Positions 15,005-23,936 of a stretch of DNA of 64,000 nucleotides are shown here, in pieces. The stretch's first letter is position 1; each line of letters starts with the position of its first letter. Position numbers and translations under genes: made by a program. Location: the NCBI GenBank assembly GCA_018902755.1, contig JAHIQI010000038.1, positions 1 to 64,000 on the forward strand, read 5' to 3'. The notes under the pieces were generated by a model, which worked only from the letters and a program-made list of their open reading frames with translations, was not told the DNA's origin and made no database searches. The stretch is from Pseudomonadota bacterium (GTDB taxonomy: Bacteria; Desulfobacterota; Desulfarculia; Desulfarculales; Desulfarculaceae).

Positions 15005-15033
15005 TTGTCCATCATCTAATCGGGTGCTATAGT
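15005..15033 (+). promoter_or_regulatory. Putative sigma-70 promoter of the Wsp-like operon
   Basis: TTGTCC (15005-15010) is separated by 17 bp from TATAGT (15028-15033). It is the best promoter match between the glyS terminator and the first cheW. Confidence 0.5.
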
Positions 15034-15427
15034 TCGACATCGTTTGAAAAAGGCTTGCTTTCCCAACCCCTCAAGGGAATGTTCAAGTCAAGGTGAATGC
15101 GCCTGTTTTGCCGGATCAATCGTGGGCAGCTTTCGACAACAAGGCTAAGCCAACATGATCTGCTGTGAAACCGGCTTCATGAAAAAATAAGAGCCTGCCC
15201 ATGCCATATGAAGGCGACATAGTCGCGCTCGCGTTATTTTTGTGTCTTTATTCGCTGGCAACTATCTGTAATTATTGCGTTAATGGGTTTCGTTCCCGTT
15301 TGGGAGCCTTTGCTAAACATAGCCCCAAGGCGCCCTTGCCGCCTTTTGGATATCCCATGCATAGACAAGACCGCCGGCGCCGCGTCATCCCCGGCACACC
15401 GACTTTCGTCCGAGGGGGTCGATAACC

Positions 15428-15985
15428 ATGGCAGCGCGCACAAATCAAGCCGACACCTCGGCCAAATTCTCCAGCGCCCAACAATCCCAAGGCTTGCAAC
15501 GGAGTTTCGTTAGCTTCCGCATACAACAGGAAGCCTTTGCCCTCCCTCTTGAGCGAGTGGAGCGGGCCCTGCGCATGGTGGCTCCGGTGCACCTTCCCGA
15601 AGCCCCCTCGTGGGTGCTGGGAGTCATCAACATGCATGGCCAGGTGCTGCCGGTGCTGGACCTGGGTCAGCGCTTCGGGCTGGAAGCCAAGGAGCCACAC
15701 CCCGACCAGCGACTATTGGTCATGTCCCAGGAACCGCGCAATGTGGCCTTGCTGGTGGACAAGGTAGAGCGGGTCCTTAGCGCCCGTGAGGACCGCCTTG
15801 AGCCTCCGTCCGGCCACTTGGCCGAGTCGCGGGTCTTAGCCGGAGTGCTCAACAACAACGATGAGCTGGTGCTGGTGCTGAACCCGGACCGCCTGGCCCC
15901 CCTGGACTGGGAAAAGCACGAAGAGCTATTCAAAGCCATGGAGCAGGAAGCCGCGCTAAGGGAAGAGCTTGAACAGCCAAGGTGA
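15428..15985 (+). CDS. CheW-domain coupling protein 1
   Basis: The 185-residue protein is a CheW domain from about residue 25 onward: FVSFRIQQEAFALPLERVERAL, then WVLGVINMHGQVLPVLDLGQRFGL and LLVDKVERVL. CheW couples methyl-accepting receptors to the CheA kinase. It is the first gene of the chemosensory operon, with a GAGGGGG site before its ATG, and overlaps the next gene by 17 bases. In the Wsp system two CheW paralogues (WspB and WspD) flank the CheR-type gene exactly as here; which one this corresponds to is not settled. The N-terminal 24 residues are polar and probably disordered. Confidence 0.9.
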   Translation: MAARTNQADTSAKFSSAQQSQGLQRSFVSFRIQQEAFALPLERVERALRMVAPVHLPEAPSWVLGVINMHGQVLPVLDLGQRFGLEAKEPHPDQRLLVMSQEPRNVALLVDKVERVLSAREDRLEPPSGHLAESRVLAGVLNNNDELVLVLNPDRLAPLDWEKHEELFKAMEQEAALREELEQPR

Positions 15986-17459
15986 CAACAGCCGCCTGAG
16001 CCAGGGCGAATTGCTTTTATTCCAAGAGTTGCTGCTTCGGCGGACCGGTATGCACATCACCTCCCGGCGTAGCCAGGAGATGGGGCGGCACCTGTGGAGG
16101 GTGGCCGCGCAGGAGGGCATGGCCAACCTGCAGGTGCTCTACGAGAAGCTGGACGAAACCCGCACCGAGAGCGAGCTTTGGGACCAGGTGATCAGCGGCC
16201 TTACCATCGGCGAGACCTACTTTTTCCGTGACCGCGCCCAGTTCGAGGCCCTGCGCTTTCATCTGTTGCCGGAAATAATCAAGCGGCGCGGCGGCGAGCG
16301 GCGCTTGCGCCTGTGGAGCGCGGGCTGCGCCTCCGGTGAAGAGCCTTATTCCCTGGCCATGCTTCTCACCGATATCATCCCGGATATCGACCGCTGGAGC
16401 ATCTCGATCCTTGGCACGGATATAAACAAGGAGTCCCTGGGCCGGGCTCGCCAGGCAAGGTACAAGAAGTGGTCCTTTCGCCAGGTGGGGCCGGATTTGG
16501 TGCGGCGCTTCTTCACCCAGGACGAGGACCGTTTTGAGCTGCACCCGCGCATAAAGTCCATGGTCAGCTTCAATTACCTCAACCTGTCCGAGGACAATTA
16601 CCCTTCCTTGATGACCAACACCTCCGCCATGGATTTAATCCTGTGCCGCAACGTGGCCATCTATCTGCCGGACGAGCAGGTGCAGGCCATGGTGCGGCGC
16701 TTCGCCGGGTGTCTGAGCCAGGGCGGCTGGCTGATGGTGGCCGCCACCGAGACCGACCCGCGCGGCTTCCCAGGATTCGTGACCCGCAACATGGGCCCGG
16801 CCGCGGTGTACCAACTGCGCGGCGTCGACGATGAAAAACCGCAATCGCCCTGGGACCTTGAGGCCTGTAGAACTCCCGAGGAACCGGAGCCCGTAGCGCC
16901 CCTGTTCAAGGCTCCGCCGCCACGGCCCGCCGCGCCACAAGCGATGAGGCCTCCCTTGGTAGCCGGGCCTGACGTATTGTCCCAGGCCCGGCACATGATG
17001 GAAACGAACCGCTATCAATCGGCCCGCTGTCTGCTGGAGCAGGCAACGGTGCGACAGCGTGCCGCGGCCGGACTTTGGTTGAAAGGGGCGCGGCGCTTGG
17101 CCAACCTGGGCAAGCTGGCCGAGGCGCGTTACTGGTGCGAGAAATCTTTGGAGGGCGAGCCGCTTTCGGCCGAGGCGCACCATTGCCGGGCCTTGATCGC
17201 CCTGGAAGATGGAGAGGCACTATTGGCGGGGGAGCACCTGCGCAAGGCCCTTTACCTGGAGCCCAACCACCTGGCGGCCCATTTTTCCCTGGCCACCCTG
17301 TACCGCAGATTGGGGCAGAACCAAAAGGCCCAGGTGCATGGGCGTCAGGCCATCCGCCTGGCCTCCAGCCTGCCGCCGGAGCAATCGGTGCCCGAGGCGG
17401 ACGGCCTGGCCGCGGGGCGAATCGTGACCATGCTGCAAGTCTTGATGGATGCGGCCTGA
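15969..17459 (+). CDS. CheR methyltransferase with C-terminal TPR repeats (WspC-like)
   Basis: The likely start is TTG at 15969, preceded by AAGGGAAG and overlapping the preceding gene. The first 270 residues are a CheR methyltransferase: an all-alpha N-domain, the ETYFFRD motif, the AdoMet-binding LWSAGCASGEEPYSLAML, GTDINKESL, and LILCRNVAIYL. A Pro-rich linker (about 295-330) leads to tetratricopeptide repeats (about 335-480). This architecture is that of WspC/FrzF-type methyltransferases, which methylate receptor glutamates using AdoMet. With CheB downstream it would set receptor sensitivity. The 496-residue length is typical for the fused form. Confidence 0.92.
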   Translation: MNSQGDNSRLSQGELLLFQELLLRRTGMHITSRRSQEMGRHLWRVAAQEGMANLQVLYEKLDETRTESELWDQVISGLTIGETYFFRDRAQFEALRFHLLPEIIKRRGGERRLRLWSAGCASGEEPYSLAMLLTDIIPDIDRWSISILGTDINKESLGRARQARYKKWSFRQVGPDLVRRFFTQDEDRFELHPRIKSMVSFNYLNLSEDNYPSLMTNTSAMDLILCRNVAIYLPDEQVQAMVRRFAGCLSQGGWLMVAATETDPRGFPGFVTRNMGPAAVYQLRGVDDEKPQSPWDLEACRTPEEPEPVAPLFKAPPPRPAAPQAMRPPLVAGPDVLSQARHMMETNRYQSARCLLEQATVRQRAAAGLWLKGARRLANLGKLAEARYWCEKSLEGEPLSAEAHHCRALIALEDGEALLAGEHLRKALYLEPNHLAAHFSLATLYRRLGQNQKAQVHGRQAIRLASSLPPEQSVPEADGLAAGRIVTMLQVLMDAA

Positions 17460-17493
17460 GCAAGGCCAAAGTGATGTGAGGATAGCCTAAGCA

Positions 17494-18051
17494 ATGTCCG
17501 ATAGCAGCCAAACGAGCAGGCAGAGCCAAACGCAACGCTTGCTCAAAAAGAGGGCGCAAGAGTTGGCCAGGAGCCTGAGGGTACAGGGCGACCCGGAGGG
17601 CAGCCTGAACATCGTCACCTTTACCCTGGGCAGGGAGCGCTTTGGCCTGGAGCTTAAGCACCTCAAGGAGGTGCAACCCCTGGGCGTCCTGAACTGGTCC
17701 CTGGTCCCTTGCACCCCCGAGTTCGTGGTGGGGGTGGTCAACATCCGGGGGCGCTTGTATTCGGTGATGGACCTGGCCGGCTTCCTGGGCTTGAGAAAGC
17801 GCCAGGTGGGGCCGGACTCCCATGTGCTCTTGGTAAAAGGCCAGGAAAACGGCAAGGGCGCGGCCATGGAGATGGGCCTTATCTCCGACACCCTGCCGGT
17901 GATAAGCCGCATAAAGCTGGAAGAGTTGCAGGACGCCCAGGGCACCGTATCCGAAGGCGCCCGGAAATATTTCAAAGGGGTGACTTCCACCATGACCACC
18001 CTGCTGGATATCCAGGCACTGTTGTCGGACCCGGCGATCATAGTCGAGTGA
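17494..18051 (+). CDS. CheW-domain coupling protein 2
   Basis: This is the second CheW of the operon, 185 residues. The domain spans about residues 38-180: IVTFTLGRERFGLELKHLKEV, then FVVGVVNIRGRLYSVMDLAGFLGL. A charged N-terminal helix of about 30 residues (KKRAQELARSLR) precedes it, as is common in WspB/WspD-type proteins. The start lies 34 bases after the cheR stop, behind a GAGG-containing stretch. It would bridge the MCP encoded next to the CheA-REC kinase. Two CheW copies in one cluster are typical of alternative-cellular-function pathways rather than flagellar chemotaxis. Confidence 0.9.
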   Translation: MSDSSQTSRQSQTQRLLKKRAQELARSLRVQGDPEGSLNIVTFTLGRERFGLELKHLKEVQPLGVLNWSLVPCTPEFVVGVVNIRGRLYSVMDLAGFLGLRKRQVGPDSHVLLVKGQENGKGAAMEMGLISDTLPVISRIKLEELQDAQGTVSEGARKYFKGVTSTMTTLLDIQALLSDPAIIVE

Positions 18052-18121
18052 AGCTGTTAAACCTGAGGCTGCCGGCCAATAAACGGCCGAAGAGCGAACC
18101 GCAGAGTTGGAGAGATTGAAG

Positions 18122-20521
18122 ATGGCTTTGGCGCAACCGCGAAACCTCAGTGAATCGGGGGCCGCCCCGGTAACCAGCCGAAAAGCCGGGTGGCGTAGCA
18201 TAGGGAAAAAATTGACGGCCCTGGTGCTGCTCGTGTCCTTACTCCCCTTGGCCGCCTTCGCGGCGGTCACCTGGATGGCCAGCCGGGAGCAGTCCACGAC
18301 CATGGCCAAGGGAATCGCCAAGCTGAGCACCGACATGAAATCCTTGGCCGGCAACGACGTCTCCAACCTGGCCCTGGTGACCATCTACAACATCGACAGC
18401 TATATTCGGGTGCACCTGTCGGACGCGGTATGGACCGCCCATAGCTGGGAAGTGGTTACCGCAGCCAAAAACGCGGCCGTCAAGGCCAAGGTGATGGGCA
18501 TGACCGAAATGAGCGAGGCCAAGCTGGAGGCCCGCATGAAGGACGAGCCCGCCCTGGAAAACGCTCCCGAGCTGGTGTTGTTTCTTGAGGGCATGAGCGG
18601 CAGGCTGGCGGCATTCAAGGAAGTGATCATCACTGACAAGCACGGTTTCAACGTAGCCTATACCAGCAAGCCCAGCGACTTCGTGCAAAAGGGTGAGGCT
18701 TGGTGGGATACGGCCTGGCAAAAGGGACTGTTTCTCGGCGAGGTGGCCTTCGATGCCTCGGCCGGCATCTACGCCATGGATGTGGCGGTGCGCATAGACG
18801 ATCCCTTGGGAGAACCTGTGGGGGTGCTCAAGGTCCTGTTGGACGTAAGCAATGTGCGTGAGCTCATAAAGCAGGCAGCCCAGCAGATTCCCAAGGCGGA
18901 GGTGCTGCTTTTCTCCCATAACGGCCGCGTCATCGCCGACTCGGATCAGATCAAGAACCGCGGCCTAGGCCAGGCGGAGGAAATCAACCTGCTGCAACGT
19001 AATTGGCCCCCGGCCATGAAGGCGGTGCGCCTGGCTCCGGGCAAGGTGGGGTACCTGCTGGACCAAAAGACCTTGAGCGGAGTGCCGGCGGTGGTCGGTT
19101 ATGCCGCAAGCCAAGGCAAGGAGTACTTCAACATAGAGGGTATGACCGACCTCAAATGGTACGTGGCCATCAACATTCAAGAAGCCTACGCCCTCAAGCC
19201 CCTCAACACCTTGAACACCGAAACCAAGATGCTGGCCGACATGAATCGGCGCAACATGTGGCTGCTGCTCGCCGTGTGCCTGTTGTCCGCCTTGGCGGCC
19301 ATCGTGGCGGCCCTGTTCTTCTCGGGACGCATCACCCGCCCGCTGAAGCAAATGGCCGAAGCCAGCAAGCGCATAGGCGCCGGCGACCTGACGGTGGACG
19401 TGCCGGTTTTGCGGCGCGATGAGACCGGCGTGCTGGCCCAGGCTTTCAATCAGATGGTGGACCAGGTGCGCACCTCCCAAGCGGATCTGGCCCAAAAGGC
19501 TCAGGAGGAGCGCGAGGTAAAGCAGTATTTGCAGGAGACCATCGGCCAGTACGTGGCTTTTGTGGAGAAGGTGGGGCAAGGCGACCTTACCGCCACGGTT
19601 ACTCCGCCCAAGGCTGACGACCAGTTGGGGGTGTTGGGGGCCAACCTCAACGCCATGACCGCCAACCTCAGGGACATGGCCGGGCAGATACGCGAGGCCA
19701 CCAGCAACATCACCTCCATGACCGCCGAGCTTTTGGCCGCGGCCAGCCAGCAGGCGGCGGTGAGCAGCGAGCAGGCGGCGGCGGTGAGCCAGACCACCAC
19801 CACGGTGCAGGAGGTGCGTCAGACCGCCGAGCAGAGTGCCCAGCGGGTGCAGGTGGTCAGCGAGCAGGCCCAGGAGTCGACTCGTTTGGCGGGCGAGGGG
19901 CTCAAGGCGGTGGACAGCACCGTGGAGGGCATGAACCAGATCAAGGAGCAGGTGGTGGTCATCGCCGAGAGCATTTTGGGTCTCAGCGAGCAGACCCAGC
20001 AGATCGGCGAGATAATCTCCACGGTCAACGACATCGCCGACCAGAGCAACTTGCTTGCGCTCAACGCCTCCATCGAGGCGGCTCGTGCCGGTGAGGCGGG
20101 CAAGGGCTTCGCGGTGGTGGCCGACGAGGTGCGGGCTTTGGCGGAGCAGTCTCGCCAGGCCACGGAGCAGGTGCGCGAGATACTGGGCGAGATCCAGAAG
20201 GCGGCCAACACGGCGGTGATGGTGACCGAGGAGGGCAACAAGCGGGCCGAGCTGGGGGTGGAGCTTACCCAGCAGACCGGCGAGGCGATCACCGACATCA
20301 ACCGGCGGGTGCAGCAGGTGGGGCAGGCGGCGCAGCAGATAGCGGCCTCCACCAAGGAGCAGGTGGCGGGCATGAACCAGATGGTGGCGGCTATGGAGAG
20401 CATCGACCAGGCCACGGCCCAGAGCCAGGCGGGCACCAGGCAGGTGGAGGAGGCCTCGGCCAACCTCAACGCCCTGTCATCCCAGCTCATCGCCCTGGTG
20501 GAAAAATACCGGCTCATATAG
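18122..20521 (+). CDS. Methyl-accepting chemotaxis protein with periplasmic Cache-type sensor
   Basis: The ATG at 18122, behind GGAGAG, is preferred over a TTG at 18107. The 799-residue receptor has a first membrane helix at about residues 29-52, a periplasmic region of about 320 residues with double-Cache character, a second helix at about 376-400, a HAMP domain, and a long signalling domain. The kinase-control tip is intact (IADQSNLLALNASIEAARAGE, shown here in part). In the Wsp system WspA sits at this position and reports surface contact; the ligand or stimulus of this receptor is unknown. Its large sensor domain suggests a dissolved ligand could also be sensed. Confidence 0.93.
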   Translation: MALAQPRNLSESGAAPVTSRKAGWRSIGKKLTALVLLVSLLPLAAFAAVTWMASREQSTTMAKGIAKLSTDMKSLAGNDVSNLALVTIYNIDSYIRVHLSDAVWTAHSWEVVTAAKNAAVKAKVMGMTEMSEAKLEARMKDEPALENAPELVLFLEGMSGRLAAFKEVIITDKHGFNVAYTSKPSDFVQKGEAWWDTAWQKGLFLGEVAFDASAGIYAMDVAVRIDDPLGEPVGVLKVLLDVSNVRELIKQAAQQIPKAEVLLFSHNGRVIADSDQIKNRGLGQAEEINLLQRNWPPAMKAVRLAPGKVGYLLDQKTLSGVPAVVGYAASQGKEYFNIEGMTDLKWYVAINIQEAYALKPLNTLNTETKMLADMNRRNMWLLLAVCLLSALAAIVAALFFSGRITRPLKQMAEASKRIGAGDLTVDVPVLRRDETGVLAQAFNQMVDQVRTSQADLAQKAQEEREVKQYLQETIGQYVAFVEKVGQGDLTATVTPPKADDQLGVLGANLNAMTANLRDMAGQIREATSNITSMTAELLAAASQQAAVSSEQAAAVSQTTTTVQEVRQTAEQSAQRVQVVSEQAQESTRLAGEGLKAVDSTVEGMNQIKEQVVVIAESILGLSEQTQQIGEIISTVNDIADQSNLLALNASIEAARAGEAGKGFAVVADEVRALAEQSRQATEQVREILGEIQKAANTAVMVTEEGNKRAELGVELTQQTGEAITDINRRVQQVGQAAQQIAASTKEQVAGMNQMVAAMESIDQATAQSQAGTRQVEEASANLNALSSQLIALVEKYRLI

Positions 20522-20551
20522 GGACGGCGACCAAGGCATGGATAAAGCGTT

Positions 20552-22864
20552 ATGAGTTCTTCGGACGATTTCCGCCGCCAGTTGATGGAGACGTTCCAGG
20601 TGGAGCTGATGGAGCACCTGGGCACCCTCACCGACGGATGCCTGGCACTGGAACGGGCACCCAAGGAAGAGGACCGTCTCCGGATCATCGAGGAGATGTT
20701 CCGCGCCGCCCACAGCCTCAAGGGCGCGGCCCGGGCGGTGGAGTTGGAGGAGCTGGGCCTCATGGCCCACCGCCTGGAAGACGTATTCAGCGCCATACGC
20801 AAAGGGCGAATATCATTTTCTTCGGATTTGGGCGACCTAATCCTGCATGCCCTGGACGCCATAAGCCAGGCCTCCCAGATGCAACAGGATGGCGTCTCAA
20901 TTCCTGGAGACCTGCAACGGCCCCTGCTGGAGCAGTTGGAAACGGCGGCCAAGGGCGAGCCCTTTAAGGTGCAGTCCTCGCCACGGCCCGCCCAGGACCG
21001 GGAAGCCTCGCCGCCACCAGGGCAGTCAACGCACCAGTCGCCGGAACCGGTGGTGGGTCTTCCTGAACCGGAAAAGCAGACCGCCCAAGAGCAGACGCGC
21101 GCTGTCGGCCCTCAAAGCCAGAACACCATCAGGGTAAGCGTGAAAAAGCTGGACGCCCTCATGGAAGGCATGGTGGAGCTGCTGGTGGCCCGCATGCGCC
21201 CGGCCCACCGCTTGAGCGAGCTGAACCAGATGCGCCGCCGCCTGGGGGCTTGGGAGACCCATTGGCGACAGGTGCGCGGCAACTACAACCAACTGCGCCG
21301 CCGCAAGAGCAACGATCCCCACGTGATGGCTTTGCTGGACTACGTGGCCCAGAGCGAGCAGAACCTGCGCGCCCTTATCGACGCGGCCTCCCGCATGGCC
21401 GGCGGCATGACCTCCGACACCAGGCAACTGGCCCTGTTGACCGACGAGATGCAGCTCAACGTGCATCGGGTGCGCATGCTGCCCCTGACCAGCCTTTTTT
21501 CCCTTTTCCCGCGCATGGTGCGTGACCTTGCCCGCCAATCGGGCAAACTGGTGGAACTGGAGATGCAGGGGGAGCACACCGAGGTGGACCGCCAGGTGCT
21601 GGAGGCCATGAAGGACCCGCTCACCCACCTGCTTCGCAACGCCTTGGATCACGGCATCGAGCCGCCCGAGGTAAGGAGCCGCCAAGGCAAGTCCGCCACG
21701 GGCCGCATAGTCCTAAAGGCCTCCCAGGAAGGGAACATGGTGCACCTGGAGGTGGAGGACGATGGCGCGGGCATCGACCTGGACAAAGTGCGCGACGTTG
21801 CCTGCTCCCGGGGAATGCTGGACCCGGACCTGGCCCGGGACCTGAACGCCGACGCCTGCAAGGAGCTTCTTTTCCATTCCGGTTTCAGCACCAAGGATAA
21901 GGTCGATCAACTCTCTGGCCGGGGAGTGGGCCTGGACGCGGTGAGGGCGGGGGTGGAAAACCTGCAAGGATTGGTGAGGGTGGACTCCACCTCGGGCCAC
22001 GGCACGACCTTTTCCTTGATGCTGCCCCTCACCTTGGCCACCACCAAAAGCCTGTTGCTCCAGGTGGGGGAAACCACCGTGGCGGTTCCGGCCAGCGCCG
22101 TGGAGCGGATACATCTTATCCCCGTGGAGCGGGTGGGCAGCGTGGAGGGCAAGTCGGTCATCGAACTGGACGGCCGCACTGTGCCCCTGGTTTCCATGGC
22201 CCGGGTTTTGGAGCTGTCTCCCGAGACCGCAACCGAGTCCAGGGATAAGATCACCGCCGTGGCCATGGGCTTGGCCGAGCGCCGGGCCGCCTTTGCGGTG
22301 GACGGCCTGCGGGGCACCCAGGAGGTGGTGGTGAAAAGCCTGGGGCAACAGCTCAAAAAGGTGCGCAACGTGGCCGGAGCGGCGGTGCTGGGAAGCGGCG
22401 AGGTGATCGTGGTGCTCAACGTGGCCGACCTGTTGGCGTCTGCCGCCAGAGGAGGTTCGGTTACCACCAGGGTGGCCTCCAAGCAGGAGAAAAAAGCCGC
22501 GCCCATGATATTGGTGGTGGACGATTCCATCACTACCCGCACCCTGGAGAAAAATATCCTGGAAACCGCCGGCTACCGGGTGCAGGTGGCCAGCGACGGC
22601 GAGGAAGCCTGGGACATGGTGCAGCGGGTGCGCTACAACATCGTGGTCAGCGACGTGGACATGCCTCGCCTGGACGGATGCGGCCTGGCCGCCAGGGTCA
22701 AGCGCGACGAGCGATTCCGCGACATCCCGGTGGTGCTGGTCACTTCCCTGGATTCGGAAGAAGACAAGCTGCGGGGCATGCAGAGCGGCGCCGACGCCTA
22801 TATAACCAAGGGCGAGTTTGACCAGGGACACCTTTTGGGAACCATCGAAAGGTTGATCGGGTAG
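20552..22864 (+). CDS. CheA histidine kinase fused to a receiver domain (WspE-like)
   Basis: The 770-residue protein holds, in order, an HPt domain (AAHSLKGAAR, phosphoacceptor His54), a Pro-rich linker, the P3 dimerisation and P4 ATP-binding domains (HLLRNALDHGIE, DDGAGID, GRGVGLDAV), a CheW-like P5 domain, and a C-terminal receiver with VVSDVDMPRLDG. No separate P2 domain is evident, as in many WspE/FrzE-type kinases. Phosphate would pass from His54 to the fused receiver and to the downstream CheB and REC-GGDEF proteins. The gene follows the MCP by 30 bases and precedes cheB by 4 bases. Confidence 0.94.
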   Translation: MSSSDDFRRQLMETFQVELMEHLGTLTDGCLALERAPKEEDRLRIIEEMFRAAHSLKGAARAVELEELGLMAHRLEDVFSAIRKGRISFSSDLGDLILHALDAISQASQMQQDGVSIPGDLQRPLLEQLETAAKGEPFKVQSSPRPAQDREASPPPGQSTHQSPEPVVGLPEPEKQTAQEQTRAVGPQSQNTIRVSVKKLDALMEGMVELLVARMRPAHRLSELNQMRRRLGAWETHWRQVRGNYNQLRRRKSNDPHVMALLDYVAQSEQNLRALIDAASRMAGGMTSDTRQLALLTDEMQLNVHRVRMLPLTSLFSLFPRMVRDLARQSGKLVELEMQGEHTEVDRQVLEAMKDPLTHLLRNALDHGIEPPEVRSRQGKSATGRIVLKASQEGNMVHLEVEDDGAGIDLDKVRDVACSRGMLDPDLARDLNADACKELLFHSGFSTKDKVDQLSGRGVGLDAVRAGVENLQGLVRVDSTSGHGTTFSLMLPLTLATTKSLLLQVGETTVAVPASAVERIHLIPVERVGSVEGKSVIELDGRTVPLVSMARVLELSPETATESRDKITAVAMGLAERRAAFAVDGLRGTQEVVVKSLGQQLKKVRNVAGAAVLGSGEVIVVLNVADLLASAARGGSVTTRVASKQEKKAAPMILVVDDSITTRTLEKNILETAGYRVQVASDGEEAWDMVQRVRYNIVVSDVDMPRLDGCGLAARVKRDERFRDIPVVLVTSLDSEEDKLRGMQSGADAYITKGEFDQGHLLGTIERLIG

Positions 22865-22868
22865 GGCG

Positions 22869-23936
22869 GTGACGACCAAGATACTCATCGTTGACGACTC
22901 GGCCACCCAGCGCCAGGTGCTGCGGGAGATGCTGGCCCACGACCCGGAGTTCCTGGTCGTGGGCGAGGCGGCCGACGGGATGGAGGCCTTGGAGCTGTGC
23001 CACCGGCTGGAGCCGGACTTGGTGACCATGGACATTCAGATGCCGCGCATGAACGGCTACGAGGCCACCCGCCGCATCATGTCCGAGACTCCCCGCCCGG
23101 TGGTGGTGCTCACCAGCTCTTTCAGCGACCGGATGCTGGGTATCAGCTTCAAGGCGCTGGACAGCGGGGCGCTCATGGTGCTGGGCAAACCGACCAGCAT
23201 CTCCATGCCCCAGGAAGAAAAGGACCGCCTTTTGGGCCAACTCAAGGCCATGGCCGGAGTCAAGGTGGTGGGCCGCCGCTGGAACCGCCTGGACCGCCCC
23301 CAAGACGGCCGCGCACTCCCTAAGGCCTCGCCCGTGACAGCCGGCAGCAAGGTGGAGCTTATTTGCCTGGGCGCCTCCACGGGAGGGCCGCCCGCAGTGC
23401 AGGGCATTTTGCAGAGCCTCTCCCCCCAGGCCACGCCCCCCATCGCCCTGGTGCAGCACATAAACCTGGGCTTCGTGGACAGCCTGGCCCGCTGGCTCAG
23501 CGATACCACCGCCTTCAAAGTGGAGCCGGCCAAGCCGGGGGTCAGGTTGCAGGCTGGCAAGGTGATCCTGGCCCCGGAGAAGCGGCACCTCACCGTGCTC
23601 AAGGGCGGGATGGTACGCCTGGTGGACGCGGACCCCGTGGACGGCCACCTGCCCTCGGTGACCGCCCTGTTCCGCTCGGCCGCCGCCTACGGATCATCGG
23701 CCATGGGGGTGCTGCTCACCGGCATGGGGCGCGATGGGGCCCAGGGACTCTTGGAAATGAAAAACGCCGGCGCCTGGACCATCGCCCAGGACCGCGAAAG
23801 CAGCGTAGTGTACGGCATGCCCGGAGAGGCCGTGGCCCTTGGCGGAGCCGGGGAGGTGTTGCCTCTGAGCTCCATCGCCAAACGAATCAGTACAATTTGC
23901 GCTTCTTTTCAGGAAGCGGGTAAACATGGCAATTGA
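22869..23936 (+). CDS. cheB: CheB protein-glutamate methylesterase (WspF-like)
   Basis: A GTG start at 22869, 4 bases after the cheA stop, gives 355 residues. The N-terminal receiver has the phosphoacceptor D55 (MDIQMPRMNG). The C-terminal catalytic domain keeps the serine in LGASTGGPP (S170), the histidine in QHINLGF (H197), and the aspartate in TGMGRDGAQG. CheB removes methyl groups from receptors and deamidates them, opposing CheR. Its end overlaps the following REC-GGDEF start by 11 bases. In Pseudomonas, loss of WspF locks the pathway on; the analogous role here is inferred from gene order. Confidence 0.94.
   Translation: MTTKILIVDDSATQRQVLREMLAHDPEFLVVGEAADGMEALELCHRLEPDLVTMDIQMPRMNGYEATRRIMSETPRPVVVLTSSFSDRMLGISFKALDSGALMVLGKPTSISMPQEEKDRLLGQLKAMAGVKVVGRRWNRLDRPQDGRALPKASPVTAGSKVELICLGASTGGPPAVQGILQSLSPQATPPIALVQHINLGFVDSLARWLSDTTAFKVEPAKPGVRLQAGKVILAPEKRHLTVLKGGMVRLVDADPVDGHLPSVTALFRSAAAYGSSAMGVLLTGMGRDGAQGLLEMKNAGAWTIAQDRESSVVYGMPGEAVALGGAGEVLPLSSIAKRISTICASFQEAGKHGN

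Larger units (their letters stand above)
14858..15427. other. Intergenic region with terminator, promoter and long leader of the chemosensory operon
   Basis: The left end holds the glyS terminator. A promoter at 15005-15033 would give a leader of nearly 390 bases before the first cheW. In that leader, GCCGG (near 15111) can pair with CCGGC (near 15172) around smaller complementary segments, and GCGAC-ATA-GTCGC (15214-15226) is followed by a T-rich run near 15235. A 74-codon open frame from 15201 has no ribosome-binding site or recognisable domain and is not called. No known riboswitch was identified. Confidence 0.5.

Noticed and set aside
15060..15200. Cyclic-di-GMP-I riboswitch in the chemosensory leader
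   Set aside because: Some pairing is visible, but the conserved core sequences of that class are missing, so no class was assigned.
15201..15425. 74-codon ORF before the first cheW
   Set aside because: No ribosome-binding site, no recognisable domain, and it lies in the probable leader of the chemosensory operon.
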